Source of the DNA: Clostridioides difficile
Lineage (GTDB): Bacteria > Bacillota > Clostridia > Peptostreptococcales > Peptostreptococcaceae
NCBI RefSeq assembly: GCF_900243075.1
Contig: NZ_OEZH01000015.1
Location: 53,043 to 117,042, forward strand
Reading direction: 5' to 3'
DNA: 64,000 nt
Shown here: in pieces, positions 33,443 through 42,998 of the stretch
How the letters are laid out: each line of letters opens with the position of its first letter
Numbering within the stretch: the stretch's first letter is position 1
The notes under the pieces: generated by a model
What the model saw: only the letters and a program-made list of their open reading frames with translations
What the model was told of the DNA's origin: nothing
Databases searched by the model: none
Made by a program: the position numbers and the translations under genes

Positions 33443-34087
33443 TTATATTACGATTTTATTTTTGAAGGCAAAGATTGCTAGTTGAGTTCTGTCACGAAGT
33501 TCTAGTTTTCCTAAAATATTAGTTATGTTATTTTTTATTGTACCTTCAGATAAGAATAACTCTTGACTTATTTCTTTATTATTAAGTCCATTTGCAATTA
33601 ATCTAATTATGGATATTTCTTTTTCTGTTAAATTGTACATGTCATAAATATGCTCTTGTTCAATTGTTTTTTCAGAGGACATAATTTTTTCAGCTACACT
33701 TTTATCAAGTACAATATTGCCAAAAAATGAAGAACGAATACCTTCATGTAATACCTCATCAGAACTATCTTTTAAAAGATATCCAGAAGCTCCAAATTTC
33801 ATAGCATCTTTTATATATTCATCATCATTAAATGTTGTTAAAATTAACAATGCTATAGAACTATTATATTCTTTTATAAGCCTTGTACCTAGAACTCCAT
33901 CACAAACCTTCATTCGTATATCCATAAGAACTATGTCTACATCGTTTGTTTTACAGAATTCTAAAGCTTCATATCCATTAGAAGCATCTCCTACAATTTC
34001 TAAGTCATCATAAGATGACAAAATAATTTTAAGACCTTTTCTAATCAATTTTTCATCATCTACTATAAGAACTTTGATTTTATTCAA
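33443..34087 (-). CDS. LuxR-family response regulator (LnrK-like)
   Basis: The 214-residue protein has a receiver domain (IKVLIVDDEKLIRKGLK, phospho-acceptor D56 in VLMDIRM, TTFND, GYLLKDSS) and a C-terminal NarL-type helix-turn-helix (LTEKEISIIRLIANGLNNKE, EGTIKNNITNIL). I chose TTG 34087 with GGGGGTGA seven bases upstream; the upstream part of the frame overlaps the kinase gene. Its start overlaps the kinase stop by eight bases. It probably activates the transporter genes downstream. Confidence 0.93.
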   Translation of the reverse strand: MNKIKVLIVDDEKLIRKGLKIILSSYDDLEIVGDASNGYEALEFCKTNDVDIVLMDIRMKVCDGVLGTRLIKEYNSSIALLILTTFNDDEYIKDAMKFGASGYLLKDSSDEVLHEGIRSSFFGNIVLDKSVAEKIMSSEKTIEQEHIYDMYNLTEKEISIIRLIANGLNNKEISQELFLSEGTIKNNITNILGKLELRDRTQLAIFAFKNKIVI

Positions 34088-35243
34088 AAAAATCACCCCC
34101 TGAAAATTTAGGAAAAGAAGCTCTAGTTGTGAAACCATTATTAGAATTATCAAATTCAACTTTACCATTTAATTCATATATTCTTTCACTAATACTGCTA
34201 AGCCCATTTCCTTTTTTTATATTGCCACATCCTATACCATTATCACTAATAGTAACTATAAGATTTGAAGGATTGAATGTCATAAAAATTCTGATTTCAG
34301 TTGCTTTTCCATGTCTTGATGAGTTGGAAAGCGATTCCTGAATAAGTCTATATAAAGCTATAGATTGATTTCTAGATAGGTTCCAAGTATTTTTAGATAT
34401 AGTTAATCTAACATTGATATTTGTAAGCTTAATGAAGCTTTTAACGAGCTCTTTGATTTTAAATAAATTTTGGTAATTTTCATATTCAACAGGTTTTAGT
34501 TCAGATATAGCCCTTCTTACATCTTGAAAACTTTCAGTTACAAATTCTCTAAGTTCATGTACTAAATCAGAAATTAGAGGTTTGTCCTTTAAGAGTTTTT
34601 CTATAGCATTTAATTGTATTATTGTTGTAGAAAGAGAATGTCCTACACTATCATGTATTTCTCTTGATATTCGATTCCTTTCTTTTAAAATTGCTAATTC
34701 TTCTATAGAACTTGCATAAATTTCCAAATCAGCATTAGCTTTCTTTAATTCATCTTTAGAAATTCTAAGTTTATCATAAAGATTTTGATTGTATAATTTT
34801 GATAAATTCTCACTTTCTAGATATATAGAAAGTATAGTTATAATTAACAATATAGAACTCGATTCTAGTGCTAAATATATATTTTTATCTAAACTAATAA
34901 TAAAAGAAGATATTATAATGAAAGAGAATAATATGTATTTATATTTTTCCTTTATTAAAAATGATGTATCTAAAATTAAAGGAACAAAGTAAAGAGAATT
35001 AAAAGTTTTTGTATAATTACACAATATAAAAATTAAAGTAAGTTCTAAAAAATAAGAAATAAGTACAAATTTATTCTCATTTGATAAAGAAAAAAATCTA
35101 ACTTGATTATTTATTATAATTAAAAATAATATTATCATGGTCATAATTGGATATAATGTATTTTCAACATTGTTCAAATAACTTACAACTAACATAAATA
35201 GAGATAAATATCGTATAAAAATAACTAATTTTTTTCTCTTCAT
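34080..35243 (-). CDS. Sensor histidine kinase, HisKA_3 type (LnrJ-like)
   Basis: The 387-residue kinase has about five or six N-terminal membrane helices (residues 8-155) with short loops, so it probably senses within the membrane. A linker helix leads to the HisKA_3 motif RNRISREIHDSVGHSLS with phospho-acceptor H197. The HATPase domain follows (NSSRHGKATEI N-box, ISDNGIGCGNIKKGNGL G-box). I chose ATG 35243 with GGAGGAAGG upstream. This arrangement, a membrane-embedded NarL-type kinase with a DrrA-type exporter, is known for LnrJ sensing linearmycins. The inducing ligand here is unknown. Confidence 0.92.
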   Translation of the reverse strand: MKRKKLVIFIRYLSLFMLVVSYLNNVENTLYPIMTMIILFLIIINNQVRFFSLSNENKFVLISYFLELTLIFILCNYTKTFNSLYFVPLILDTSFLIKEKYKYILFSFIIISSFIISLDKNIYLALESSSILLIITILSIYLESENLSKLYNQNLYDKLRISKDELKKANADLEIYASSIEELAILKERNRISREIHDSVGHSLSTTIIQLNAIEKLLKDKPLISDLVHELREFVTESFQDVRRAISELKPVEYENYQNLFKIKELVKSFIKLTNINVRLTISKNTWNLSRNQSIALYRLIQESLSNSSRHGKATEIRIFMTFNPSNLIVTISDNGIGCGNIKKGNGLSSISERIYELNGKVEFDNSNNGFTTRASFPKFSGGDFFE

Positions 35244-35286
35244 TAAAGACCTTCCTCCATAAAAATAAACTTTATCTATGAAAACT

Positions 35287-35315
35287 AGAATAATATCATA
35301 GCAGAATAAAGTCAA
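35287..35315 (-). promoter_or_regulatory. Probable promoter of the kinase-regulator-transporter operon
   Basis: On the minus strand TTGACT (35315-35310) and TATTCT (35292-35287) are 17 bases apart, about 45 bases upstream of the kinase start. The -10 is weak, as expected for a regulated promoter. Confidence 0.4.
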
Positions 35316-35427
35316 TAGAAGTATTTATTAATATTCATGGAAATAAAATCAATTTAAAAAAATTGAATAGTTAAATTGTATACTGACCATAATTTAAAAG
35401 TAAAAATTTAGTGTATTGGAGTAAATA

Positions 35428-35772
35428 ATGAATAATAAAGAAAAAGGTGATTTTGGAGAAGAAATAGCAGTTAATTATCTGTTATCAAAAGGTGTAGAGA
35501 TACTAGAAAAAAACTACAGATTAAAGATAGGAGAAGTCGATATAATAGCAAGTATAGGTAATGAGATTGTATTCGTGGAGGTGAAATCAAGGACGACAAT
35601 AAAGTATGGCTATCCTTGTGAATCTGTAAGTTTTAAAAAGAGAAAAAAGATAATTGATGTTGCAAAGTACTATATTATAAAAAATAACTTACATAACACT
35701 CCCATAAGATTTGATATTATAGAGGTCTATTTATTAGAAAAAAGAATAAATCACATAATGAATGCTTTTTAA
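35428..35772 (+). CDS. YraN/UPF0102 family nuclease-fold protein
   Basis: The 114-residue protein shows the UPF0102 motifs KGDFGEEIAVNYLLSKG, NYRLKIGEVDIIA and VFVEVKSR, an endonuclease-like fold with catalytic-type D, E and K (D in GEVDII, EVK). Its cellular role is not established. It starts the yraN-comM-dprA-topA-codY run common in Firmicutes. SD is weak (TTGGAG nine bases upstream of the ATG). Confidence 0.88.
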   Translation: MNNKEKGDFGEEIAVNYLLSKGVEILEKNYRLKIGEVDIIASIGNEIVFVEVKSRTTIKYGYPCESVSFKKRKKIIDVAKYYIIKNNLHNTPIRFDIIEVYLLEKRINHIMNAF

Positions 35773-35802
35773 AAAATATAAAATTTTTGGAAAGGATTAA
35801 AT

Positions 35803-37407
35803 ATGTTAAGTATTATTAACTCAAGCAATTTAGTAGGAATAGATAGCTTTTTGGTAAAGGTTGAAGTTGATATAAGTAATGGAATACCTAGCTTTAACAT
35901 TGTTGGTCTTCCAAGTAAGGAAATCAAAGAGTCAAGAGAGAGAGTAAAATCAGCAATTATTAATAGTGGATATAAATTTCCAAGTACGAGAATAGTTGTA
36001 AATTTATCGCCAGCAGATATAAAAAAAGAAGGAGCTTTTTTAGATTTATCTATAAGTATAGGTCTTTTAAGAGAGTCAATAAAAAAGGATGAAAATTACA
36101 TAAGAGAAAGTATGTTTATAGGAGAGTTGTCATTAGATGGAAAAATAAGAAAAGTAAGAGGAATATTGCCTATAATTATGGGGGCAAAAACTCAAAATAT
36201 AAAACGTATTTTTATACCAATTGAGAATATAAAAGAAAGTTTATTTGTAGATGAGATTGATATAATTCCTATTAGAAGTTTAAAAGAATGTGTTGATTTT
36301 TTAAATGAAGAAATAAGAGTCGATAAAGAAAGGATAATGTCTTTTTTAGATGATGAGCTAGAAAAAAATAGTAAAGAGCTAGAAAAAGATTATAATTATA
36401 AAGATTGTAAATATATTAAGGCTTATAGTATAAAAGAAAATAAATATGATGAAGATTTTAAAGATGTAAGAGGAAATTACTTCGTAAAGAGAAGTGCAGA
36501 AATTGCAGCAGCTGGTAATCATAATATACTTATGATTGGACCTCCAGGCTCAGGAAAAACTATGATTGCCAAAAGAGTAAGGACGATTTTACCAGATATA
36601 AGTATAGAAGAAATGATAGAAGTAAGTAAAGTTTATAGTGTACTAGGTATGATAAATGAAAATAAAGGAATAATTGATAAGCGACCATTTAGAGCACCTC
36701 ATCATACAACTACAAAGCAATCCTTAATTGGTGGAGGAATAGATGCAAGGCCTGGAGAAGTTGCACTAGCACACAGAGGTATCTTGTTTTTGGATGAAAT
36801 AGCTGAATTCGATAGAAAAATACTTGAGACTTTAAGACAACCTATAGAAGATGGATATATAAATATATCTAGAGTGAAGTACAATGCAAAATATCCTTGT
36901 AGAGTATTGTTAATTGCAGCTATGAATCCATGTCCATGTGGTTATTATATGTCAGAAACAGAGTGTAGATGTAGAAGTAACGAAATTGATAGATATATAA
37001 ATAAAATATCAGGTCCATTATTAGATAGGTTTGACATTTTTGTAGAAGTTAATTCTATAAAATATTCTGATTTTAATTCTTCAAAACAAGAAGAAAGTTC
37101 TCAAAAAATAAAGAGAAGAGTAGAAAATGCTAGAAAAATACAGATAAATAGATTTAAGAAAGATAATATAAAAAATAATAGTGAAATTAAAGCTTACAAT
37201 TTATTAAAATATTGTAGACTGGAAAAAGAAGCTTCAAAAACGGCTGAGATAATATTTAATAAATATAACCTAAGCAGTAGGAGTTATACAAAACTTTTAA
37301 AAATGGCAAGGACAATAGCGGATTTGGAGGAAATAGAATTAATAAATTCGCAGTGTATTATAGAAGCTTTTTCATTTAGAAAGGCTTATTATAATTATTT
37401 TAAATAA
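35803..37407 (+). CDS. comM: Mg-chelatase-like AAA ATPase, ComM/YifB family
   Basis: The 534-residue protein has an N-terminal S5-like domain (DISNGIPSFNIVGLPSKEI; VNLSPADIKKEGAFLDLSI) and an AAA+ domain with GPPGSGKTM, LFLDEIAEFDRKILETLRQP and a C-terminal helical lid. A CxCxxx cysteine cluster, CPCGYYMSETECRC, is typical of the family. ComM is a hexameric helicase-like motor that extends heteroduplex during natural transformation in Vibrio. Slightly longer than usual because of a charged insert at about residues 170-220. It lies 30 bases after yraN. Confidence 0.92.
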   Translation: MLSIINSSNLVGIDSFLVKVEVDISNGIPSFNIVGLPSKEIKESRERVKSAIINSGYKFPSTRIVVNLSPADIKKEGAFLDLSISIGLLRESIKKDENYIRESMFIGELSLDGKIRKVRGILPIIMGAKTQNIKRIFIPIENIKESLFVDEIDIIPIRSLKECVDFLNEEIRVDKERIMSFLDDELEKNSKELEKDYNYKDCKYIKAYSIKENKYDEDFKDVRGNYFVKRSAEIAAAGNHNILMIGPPGSGKTMIAKRVRTILPDISIEEMIEVSKVYSVLGMINENKGIIDKRPFRAPHHTTTKQSLIGGGIDARPGEVALAHRGILFLDEIAEFDRKILETLRQPIEDGYINISRVKYNAKYPCRVLLIAAMNPCPCGYYMSETECRCRSNEIDRYINKISGPLLDRFDIFVEVNSIKYSDFNSSKQEESSQKIKRRVENARKIQINRFKKDNIKNNSEIKAYNLLKYCRLEKEASKTAEIIFNKYNLSSRSYTKLLKMARTIADLEEIELINSQCIIEAFSFRKAYYNYFK

Positions 37408-37425
37408 GTTTTTGAGGTGGATTTT

Positions 37426-38526
37426 ATGGAAAAAAGAGATGCTTATTTGTGGTTGAAATCAATTAGTGGAATAACAACAAAAACGATTGAAATAATAGAA
37501 AATGAAATAGTAAATATTGAGGATATATTTGATTTTTCTGAAAAAGAAATATATAATTTAAAAAATATAAGCTTGAATATTAGAAAAAGTATAGTAAAAT
37601 ATAGAGGTCACGCTTATTTAGAAAATATAAAAGAACTACTTTATAAAAAATCAATTAAGTATATTTGTCAATATGACAAAGAATATCCTGAAAAATTAAA
37701 GAATATATACAATGCTCCAAAGTTATTATTTTATAAAGGTAACATAGATTTAGTTAATAATAATTTTAATATAGCTATAGTGGGTTCAAGAAAACCTACA
37801 GCCTATGGAATTAATTGTGCAAAAACAATGAGTTGTCAACTATCCCAGTATGGAGTTAATATAGTAAGTGGATTAGCTATAGGAATAGATGCATACTCGC
37901 ATATAGGTTGCATGAATGGAAAATCTAAAACTATAGCAGTGCTTGGTTCAGGAGTAGACAATCCTCTTCCAAAACAAAATTTACATTTATCAAATAAAAT
38001 ATTAGAAAATGGGGGATTATTATTATCAGAGTATAATATTAACTCGATAGTAGCCCCATACCATTTTTCTAATAGAAATAGGATTATTAGTGGATTAAGT
38101 GATGGAGTAGTTGTTGTAGAGGCAGCCATAAAAAGTGGTGCATTAATCACAGTAGATTTTGCTCTTGAGCATGGAAAAAATGTTTTTGCAGTACCAGGTA
38201 ATATAAATTCTCAAATGAGTAGAGGTTGTCATAAAATTATAAAAGAAGGTGCAAAATTAATTGAAAATATAGAGGATATTTTGAATGAATATAACATATT
38301 TAATATTGTTGATAAAAAAATAAATCAAAAATATGATAATATAAGTTTAAATGCCAAGTCTAAGCAAATAATTGAAGCTATAAAAAGAGAAGGAAACTTG
38401 CATATAGATAGTATTTGTGATTATACTGGTATAGAAATAAAGTATGTAAATTCAATAATTAATGAATTAGTACTAAATGAGTTAGTAGTAGAAATGAATA
38501 ATAAAACGTACAGTTTAAATGTATAA
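37426..38526 (+). CDS. dprA: DNA processing protein DprA
   Basis: The 366-residue protein has the Rossmann-like DprA core: YDKEYPEKLKNIYNAPKLLFYKG, AIVGSRKPTAYG, VSGLAIGIDAYSHIG, FSNRNRIISGLSDGVVVVEA, KSGALITVDFALEHGKNVFA. A C-terminal winged-helix region follows (SICDYTGIEIKYVNSIINEL). DprA loads RecA on incoming single-stranded DNA. I chose ATG 37426, with GAGGTG upstream; the GTG at 37417 lies in the SD. Although it and comM are here, no uptake apparatus is encoded nearby. Confidence 0.94.
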   Translation: MEKRDAYLWLKSISGITTKTIEIIENEIVNIEDIFDFSEKEIYNLKNISLNIRKSIVKYRGHAYLENIKELLYKKSIKYICQYDKEYPEKLKNIYNAPKLLFYKGNIDLVNNNFNIAIVGSRKPTAYGINCAKTMSCQLSQYGVNIVSGLAIGIDAYSHIGCMNGKSKTIAVLGSGVDNPLPKQNLHLSNKILENGGLLLSEYNINSIVAPYHFSNRNRIISGLSDGVVVVEAAIKSGALITVDFALEHGKNVFAVPGNINSQMSRGCHKIIKEGAKLIENIEDILNEYNIFNIVDKKINQKYDNISLNAKSKQIIEAIKREGNLHIDSICDYTGIEIKYVNSIINELVLNELVVEMNNKTYSLNV

Positions 38527-38558
38527 ATTAAGATTAAGTAGTGGGGGTGTGTGGTTTT

Positions 38559-40646
38559 ATGGCCAAAACATTAGTCATCGTAGAATCGCCTGCAAAAGCT
38601 AAAACTATAGAAAAATTTTTAGGAAAAAGTCATTACACAGTTAAAGCATCAGTTGGTCATGTCAGAGATTTACCTAAAAGTAAATTAGGTGTAGATATAG
38701 AAAATAATTTTGAACCTCAATATATAAACATACGAGGAAAAGGCGATGTAATAAAGGAATTAAAAAAAGAAGCTAAAAAGTCTAAACAAGTGTATCTAGC
38801 AACTGACCCTGATAGAGAGGGTGAAGCTATATCATGGCATTTAGCTCATATACTAAATTTAGATGAATCTGAGGATTGTAGAATAGAGTTTAATGAAATA
38901 ACTAAGGATGCAATTAAAAAAGCAATTAAGCATCCTAGAAATATTGATATAAATTTGGTTGATGCACAACAGGCAAGAAGGGTATTGGACCGACTTTTAG
39001 GTTATCAAATAAGTCCTATATTATGGCAGAAGGTTAGAAAAGGTCTTAGTGCAGGTAGAGTGCAATCTGTTACAACAAAATTAATTTGTGATAGAGAAAA
39101 AGAAATAAAAGCATTTATTCCAAAAGAATATTGGACAATAGATGTTGAAGCAAAGACAGCAAAAGACAAAGATATAACTTTGAAATTTTATGGTAAGAAT
39201 GATGAAAAAATTGAATTAGAAAATGAAGAGGCTGTAAATGAAATACTAAAAGAAATGGAAGGAAAAGATTTAAAAGTTGAGAAGATAGAATCTAAATCAA
39301 GACGTAAATCTGCTCCAAAACCATTTACAACAAGTATGCTTCAACAAGAAGGAGCAAATAAGCTATTTTTTACTACTAAAAAAACAATGATGATAGCACA
39401 AGAATTGTATGAAGGTATAGACATAGAAGGTGAAGGTACTGTTGGTCTTATATCATATATAAGAACTGACTCTAAAAGAATATCTGATGAAGCAAAAGAA
39501 AAAGCTAAAGGTTATATAGTAAGTAATCTAGGAGAAAACTACTATAAAAACACTGGTGATAAAAAAGAAAAGAAAGAGGCTAAAAAGGTTCAAGATGCCC
39601 ATGAGGCAATAAGACCAACTTCTGTTGATAGAACTCCTGATAGTATAAAAGCTTCATTGAGCAAAGACCAGTACAAGTTATACAATTTAATTTGGAGAAG
39701 ATTTGTAGCTAGTCAAATGGAGGATTCAGTATTTGATATATTAAATGTAGAATGTAAAATAGGAGATATCGTATTTAAAGCAACTGGTTCAAAGATGAAA
39801 TTTGATGGTTATACAAAAGTATACAACTTTTCAGAAAGAGAAGATAAAATTTTGCCAAGTATAGAAAAAGGGGATATATTAAATATAGAAAATATATTAC
39901 CAGACCAGCATTTTACACAACCACCAGCAAGATATACAGAAGCTAGTTTAGTAAAAACACTAGAGGAGCTAGGTATAGGTAGACCAAGTACGTATGCCCC
40001 AACAATAGCTACTATATTAAATAGAGAATATGTTGAAAAGCAAGGAACAAGTCTATGTCCAACCGAACTTGGAATAATAGTTACTGATATTTTAGAAAAT
40101 AATTTTCATAAATTTATAGATGTAGATTTTACTGCTGATATGGAAAGTAAACTTGATGTTATAGAAGATGGAAATACAGATTGGAAGGAAATTGTATCTA
40201 AAGCATATGCACCGCTTAAAGAAGCCATTGAAGAAGCACTAGAAAACATAGAAAAAGTAAATATGGATGAAGAAACTGATGAAATCTGTGAGAACTGTGG
40301 TTCTAATATGGTTATAAAATATGGTAGATTTGGAAAGTTCATGGCTTGTAAAAACTATCCTGATTGTAAAACAACTAGACCGATAATGAATAAAATTGGT
40401 GTTAAATGTCCAAAATGTGAAGAAGGAGATATTATACTTAGAAAATCTAAAAAAGGTAAAGCTTTTTATGGATGTTCTAATTATCCGAACTGTGACTTTG
40501 TAGCTTGGAATAAGCCAACAGGAGAGTTTTGTGAGAAGTGTGGTTCATATATGGTTGAAAAAGTGACTAAATCTGAAACAAAAACAGTATGTTCTAATAA
40601 AGAATGTAATAAAGAGTCAAAAGAGCATAATGACGGAAAAGAGTGA
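38559..40646 (+). CDS. topA: DNA topoisomerase I
   Basis: The 695-residue type IA topoisomerase relaxes negative supercoils. It starts MAKTLVIVESPAKAKTIEKF (TOPRIM), with acidic residues ATDPDREGEA, the active-site tyrosine in GLISYIRTDS, and RPSTYAPTIATIL. The tail holds three four-cysteine zinc fingers: CENCGSNM...CKNYPDC, CPKCEEGD...CSNYPNC, and CEKCGSYM...CSNKEC. I chose ATG 38559 with GGGGGTG nine bases upstream; the GTG at 38541 lies before the SD. Confidence 0.97.
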   Translation: MAKTLVIVESPAKAKTIEKFLGKSHYTVKASVGHVRDLPKSKLGVDIENNFEPQYINIRGKGDVIKELKKEAKKSKQVYLATDPDREGEAISWHLAHILNLDESEDCRIEFNEITKDAIKKAIKHPRNIDINLVDAQQARRVLDRLLGYQISPILWQKVRKGLSAGRVQSVTTKLICDREKEIKAFIPKEYWTIDVEAKTAKDKDITLKFYGKNDEKIELENEEAVNEILKEMEGKDLKVEKIESKSRRKSAPKPFTTSMLQQEGANKLFFTTKKTMMIAQELYEGIDIEGEGTVGLISYIRTDSKRISDEAKEKAKGYIVSNLGENYYKNTGDKKEKKEAKKVQDAHEAIRPTSVDRTPDSIKASLSKDQYKLYNLIWRRFVASQMEDSVFDILNVECKIGDIVFKATGSKMKFDGYTKVYNFSEREDKILPSIEKGDILNIENILPDQHFTQPPARYTEASLVKTLEELGIGRPSTYAPTIATILNREYVEKQGTSLCPTELGIIVTDILENNFHKFIDVDFTADMESKLDVIEDGNTDWKEIVSKAYAPLKEAIEEALENIEKVNMDEETDEICENCGSNMVIKYGRFGKFMACKNYPDCKTTRPIMNKIGVKCPKCEEGDIILRKSKKGKAFYGCSNYPNCDFVAWNKPTGEFCEKCGSYMVEKVTKSETKTVCSNKECNKESKEHNDGKE

Positions 40647-40810
40647 AAATTGAAAAAAATCACATAATTCTCTTGAAAAAGGTTCCAATCTATGATAATC
40701 TTTCAAGTGTAAACAACTAATAGAAAAATAAATTTTCATTAAAAGTGAGAATAATATTAGAAAATATAAAAGGTTATTAAAAGGCCTAAATTTCATGAGG
40801 AGATGATTAA

Positions 40811-41596
40811 ATGGCAAGTGAAGTGTTACAAAAAACAAGGAAAATAAATAAAACATTACAAACAAGTGGTGGAAGTAGTGTCTCTTTTGATTTACTGGCC
40901 GGAGCATTAGGAGATGTTTTAAATTCTAATGTTTATGTAGTAAGTGCAAAAGGTAAAGTATTAGGTCTTCATTTAAATGATGCTCAAGATAGTTCAGTTA
41001 TAGAAGATGAGTATACTAAACAAAAGAAATTTTCAGATGAATATACTCAAAATGTGTTAAAAATTAATGAAACATTAGAAAATTTAAATGGTGAAAAAAT
41101 ATTGGAAATTTTTCCTGAAGAGCATGGAAGATTACAAAAATATACTACAGTAGTACCAATTTTAGGAAGTGGTCAAAGACTTGGAACATTAGTTCTTTCA
41201 AGATACTCAACTTCGTTTAATGATGATGATTTAGTAATAGCTGAATATAGTGCAACTGTTGTTGGTCTTGAAATATTAAGAGCAATAGGTGAAGAATTAG
41301 AAGAAGAAATGAGAAAGAAAGCTGTAGTTCAAATGGCAATCGGCACTCTGTCCTACTCCGAGCTTGAAGCAGTTGAGCATATTTTTGCTGAATTAGATGG
41401 TAAAGAAGGTTTACTTGTAGCAAGTAAGATAGCTGATAGAGTTGGTATAACTAGATCAGTAATAGTAAATGCACTTAGAAAGTTTGAGAGTGCAGGTGTG
41501 ATAGAATCAAGATCATTAGGTATGAAAGGTACTCATATAAGAATACTTAATGATAAGCTTACAGATGAATTAAAAAAATTAAAAAACAATCAATAG
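40811..41596 (+). CDS. codY: Global nutritional regulator CodY
   Basis: The 261-residue GTP- and branched-chain-amino-acid-sensing regulator represses uptake, biosynthesis and, in C. difficile, toxin genes in rich conditions. The N-terminal GAF domain covers residues 1-155 ([32 protein letters not shown]). The C-terminal winged helix contains [31 protein letters not shown] precedes the ATG. Its own leader (40647-40810) has an inverted repeat CTTGAAA...TTTCAAG and only weak CodY-like sequences. Two stronger boxes lie before brnQ genes in this window. Confidence 0.98.
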   Translation: MASEVLQKTRKINKTLQTSGGSSVSFDLLAGALGDVLNSNVYVVSAKGKVLGLHLNDAQDSSVIEDEYTKQKKFSDEYTQNVLKINETLENLNGEKILEIFPEEHGRLQKYTTVVPILGSGQRLGTLVLSRYSTSFNDDDLVIAEYSATVVGLEILRAIGEELEEEMRKKAVVQMAIGTLSYSELEAVEHIFAELDGKEGLLVASKIADRVGITRSVIVNALRKFESAGVIESRSLGMKGTHIRILNDKLTDELKKLKNNQ

Positions 41597-41621
41597 TCTA
41601 TGTTATGTAGATTGAGATTAG

Positions 41622-41654
41622 AAAAGGTATCTATTTCAAATAGGTACCTTTTTT
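41622..41654 (+). terminator. Terminator after codY
   Basis: AAAAGGTATCTAT (41622-41634) pairs with ATAGGTACCTTTT (41640-41652), one wobble, followed by TT. Confidence 0.8.
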
Positions 41655-41702
41655 AGACGAATTATTGAAATAGTTATAAGTATATTAAAAAGGAGTGATA
41701 AG

Positions 41703-42968
41703 ATGCCTTTAGCAGATAAAATAAGACCAAAAACAATGAATGACGTAATAGGTCAAAGTCATATAATAGGTAATGGAAAAATATTGTCTAAGATATTACA
41801 ATCTAATTTTTTGCCCAATATGATATTTTTTGGTCCTCCTGGTGTTGGTAAAACTACAGTAGCAGAAATAATAGCAGAAAGAAGTAATAAAAGTTTCTAT
41901 AAAATAAATGCTACTAATTCATCTTTAGAAGATATAAAAAAGGTAATATCAGAACTTGGAAGTATAAATAACATAAATGGAGTTTTATTATATATAGATG
42001 AAATACAAAGCTTTAATAAAAAACAGCAACAATCAATATTAGAATTTATGGAAAATGGGAGTATAACCTTGATTGCTAGCACTACAGAAAATCCATATCA
42101 TTATGTATATAAAGCTCTTTTAAGTAGGTCCACTGTATTTGAATTTAAACCTTTAGAAAAAATTGACATAGAAAAAGGATTAAAAAGGGCTGTTGAAGTA
42201 TTAAATGAAGATAGTTATATGGATATTGAGTGCAATAAGGATGCTATTGAAGATATAGCTATTCTTTCTGATGGAGACATGAGAAGAGCTTTAAATACTT
42301 TGGAAATGGTGGTTTATTCAACTAAACCAAATAAAGATAATATAACTTATATAGATTCAGATGTAATAAAGGCATCTACATTTAATAAGATTATAAATTA
42401 TGACAAAAATGGTGATAGTCACTATGACATTTTAAGTGCATTTCAAAAATCTATAAGAGGAAGTGACCCACAGGCATCTATACACTATCTAGCAAGACTT
42501 ATAAAAGGTGGGGATTTGATAAGTATCTGTAGGAGACTTTTGGTAATAGCTAGTGAAGATATAGGACTCGCTTATCCAAATGCTATTGTGATTGTAAAGG
42601 CATGTGTAGATTCAGCTATGCAACTTGGATTTCCAGAAGCAAAAATACCATTAGCAGAAGCTACTATTCTTTTAGCTACATCTCCAAAATCTAATTCTGC
42701 ATGTATAGCAATAATGAAAGCTATGGATGAATTAGATAAAGAGTTTGTTAAGGATATACCAAACAGCATAAAAGATGCTCATTATTCTGGTTCTAAAGAG
42801 ATAGGTAGGGGTTGTGGATACAAATATCCTCATAATTTTAAAAATCATTATGTAAAGCAACAGTATTTACCAGATAGCATAAAAGATAGTATTTATTACA
42901 TACCACAAGAAAATAAAACTGAGAGAAATATAAAAAAATATTTAGAATATATAGATAGTGATTTTTAA
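41703..42968 (+). CDS. rarA: Replication-associated recombination protein RarA (MgsA)
   Basis: The 421-residue AAA+ ATPase acts at stalled replication forks. Motifs: PLADKIRPKTMNDVIGQSHI, Walker A FFGPPGVGKTTVAEI, Walker B LLYIDEIQSFNKKQQQ, sensor ASTTENP, and the C-terminal tetramerisation domain with GGDLISICRRLLVIASEDIG and YKYPHNFKNHYVKQQYLP. SD AAAGGAGTG precedes the ATG. Length is normal. Confidence 0.95.
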   Translation: MPLADKIRPKTMNDVIGQSHIIGNGKILSKILQSNFLPNMIFFGPPGVGKTTVAEIIAERSNKSFYKINATNSSLEDIKKVISELGSINNINGVLLYIDEIQSFNKKQQQSILEFMENGSITLIASTTENPYHYVYKALLSRSTVFEFKPLEKIDIEKGLKRAVEVLNEDSYMDIECNKDAIEDIAILSDGDMRRALNTLEMVVYSTKPNKDNITYIDSDVIKASTFNKIINYDKNGDSHYDILSAFQKSIRGSDPQASIHYLARLIKGGDLISICRRLLVIASEDIGLAYPNAIVIVKACVDSAMQLGFPEAKIPLAEATILLATSPKSNSACIAIMKAMDELDKEFVKDIPNSIKDAHYSGSKEIGRGCGYKYPHNFKNHYVKQQYLPDSIKDSIYYIPQENKTERNIKKYLEYIDSDF

Positions 42969-42998
42969 ACTGAACTTTATGTATCGGGGGTAGATATT

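Noticed and set aside
40647..40810. CodY boxes for codY autoregulation
   Set aside because: The best candidates, near 40729 and 40752, match only about 10-11 of 15 positions, close to what AT-rich sequence gives by chance.
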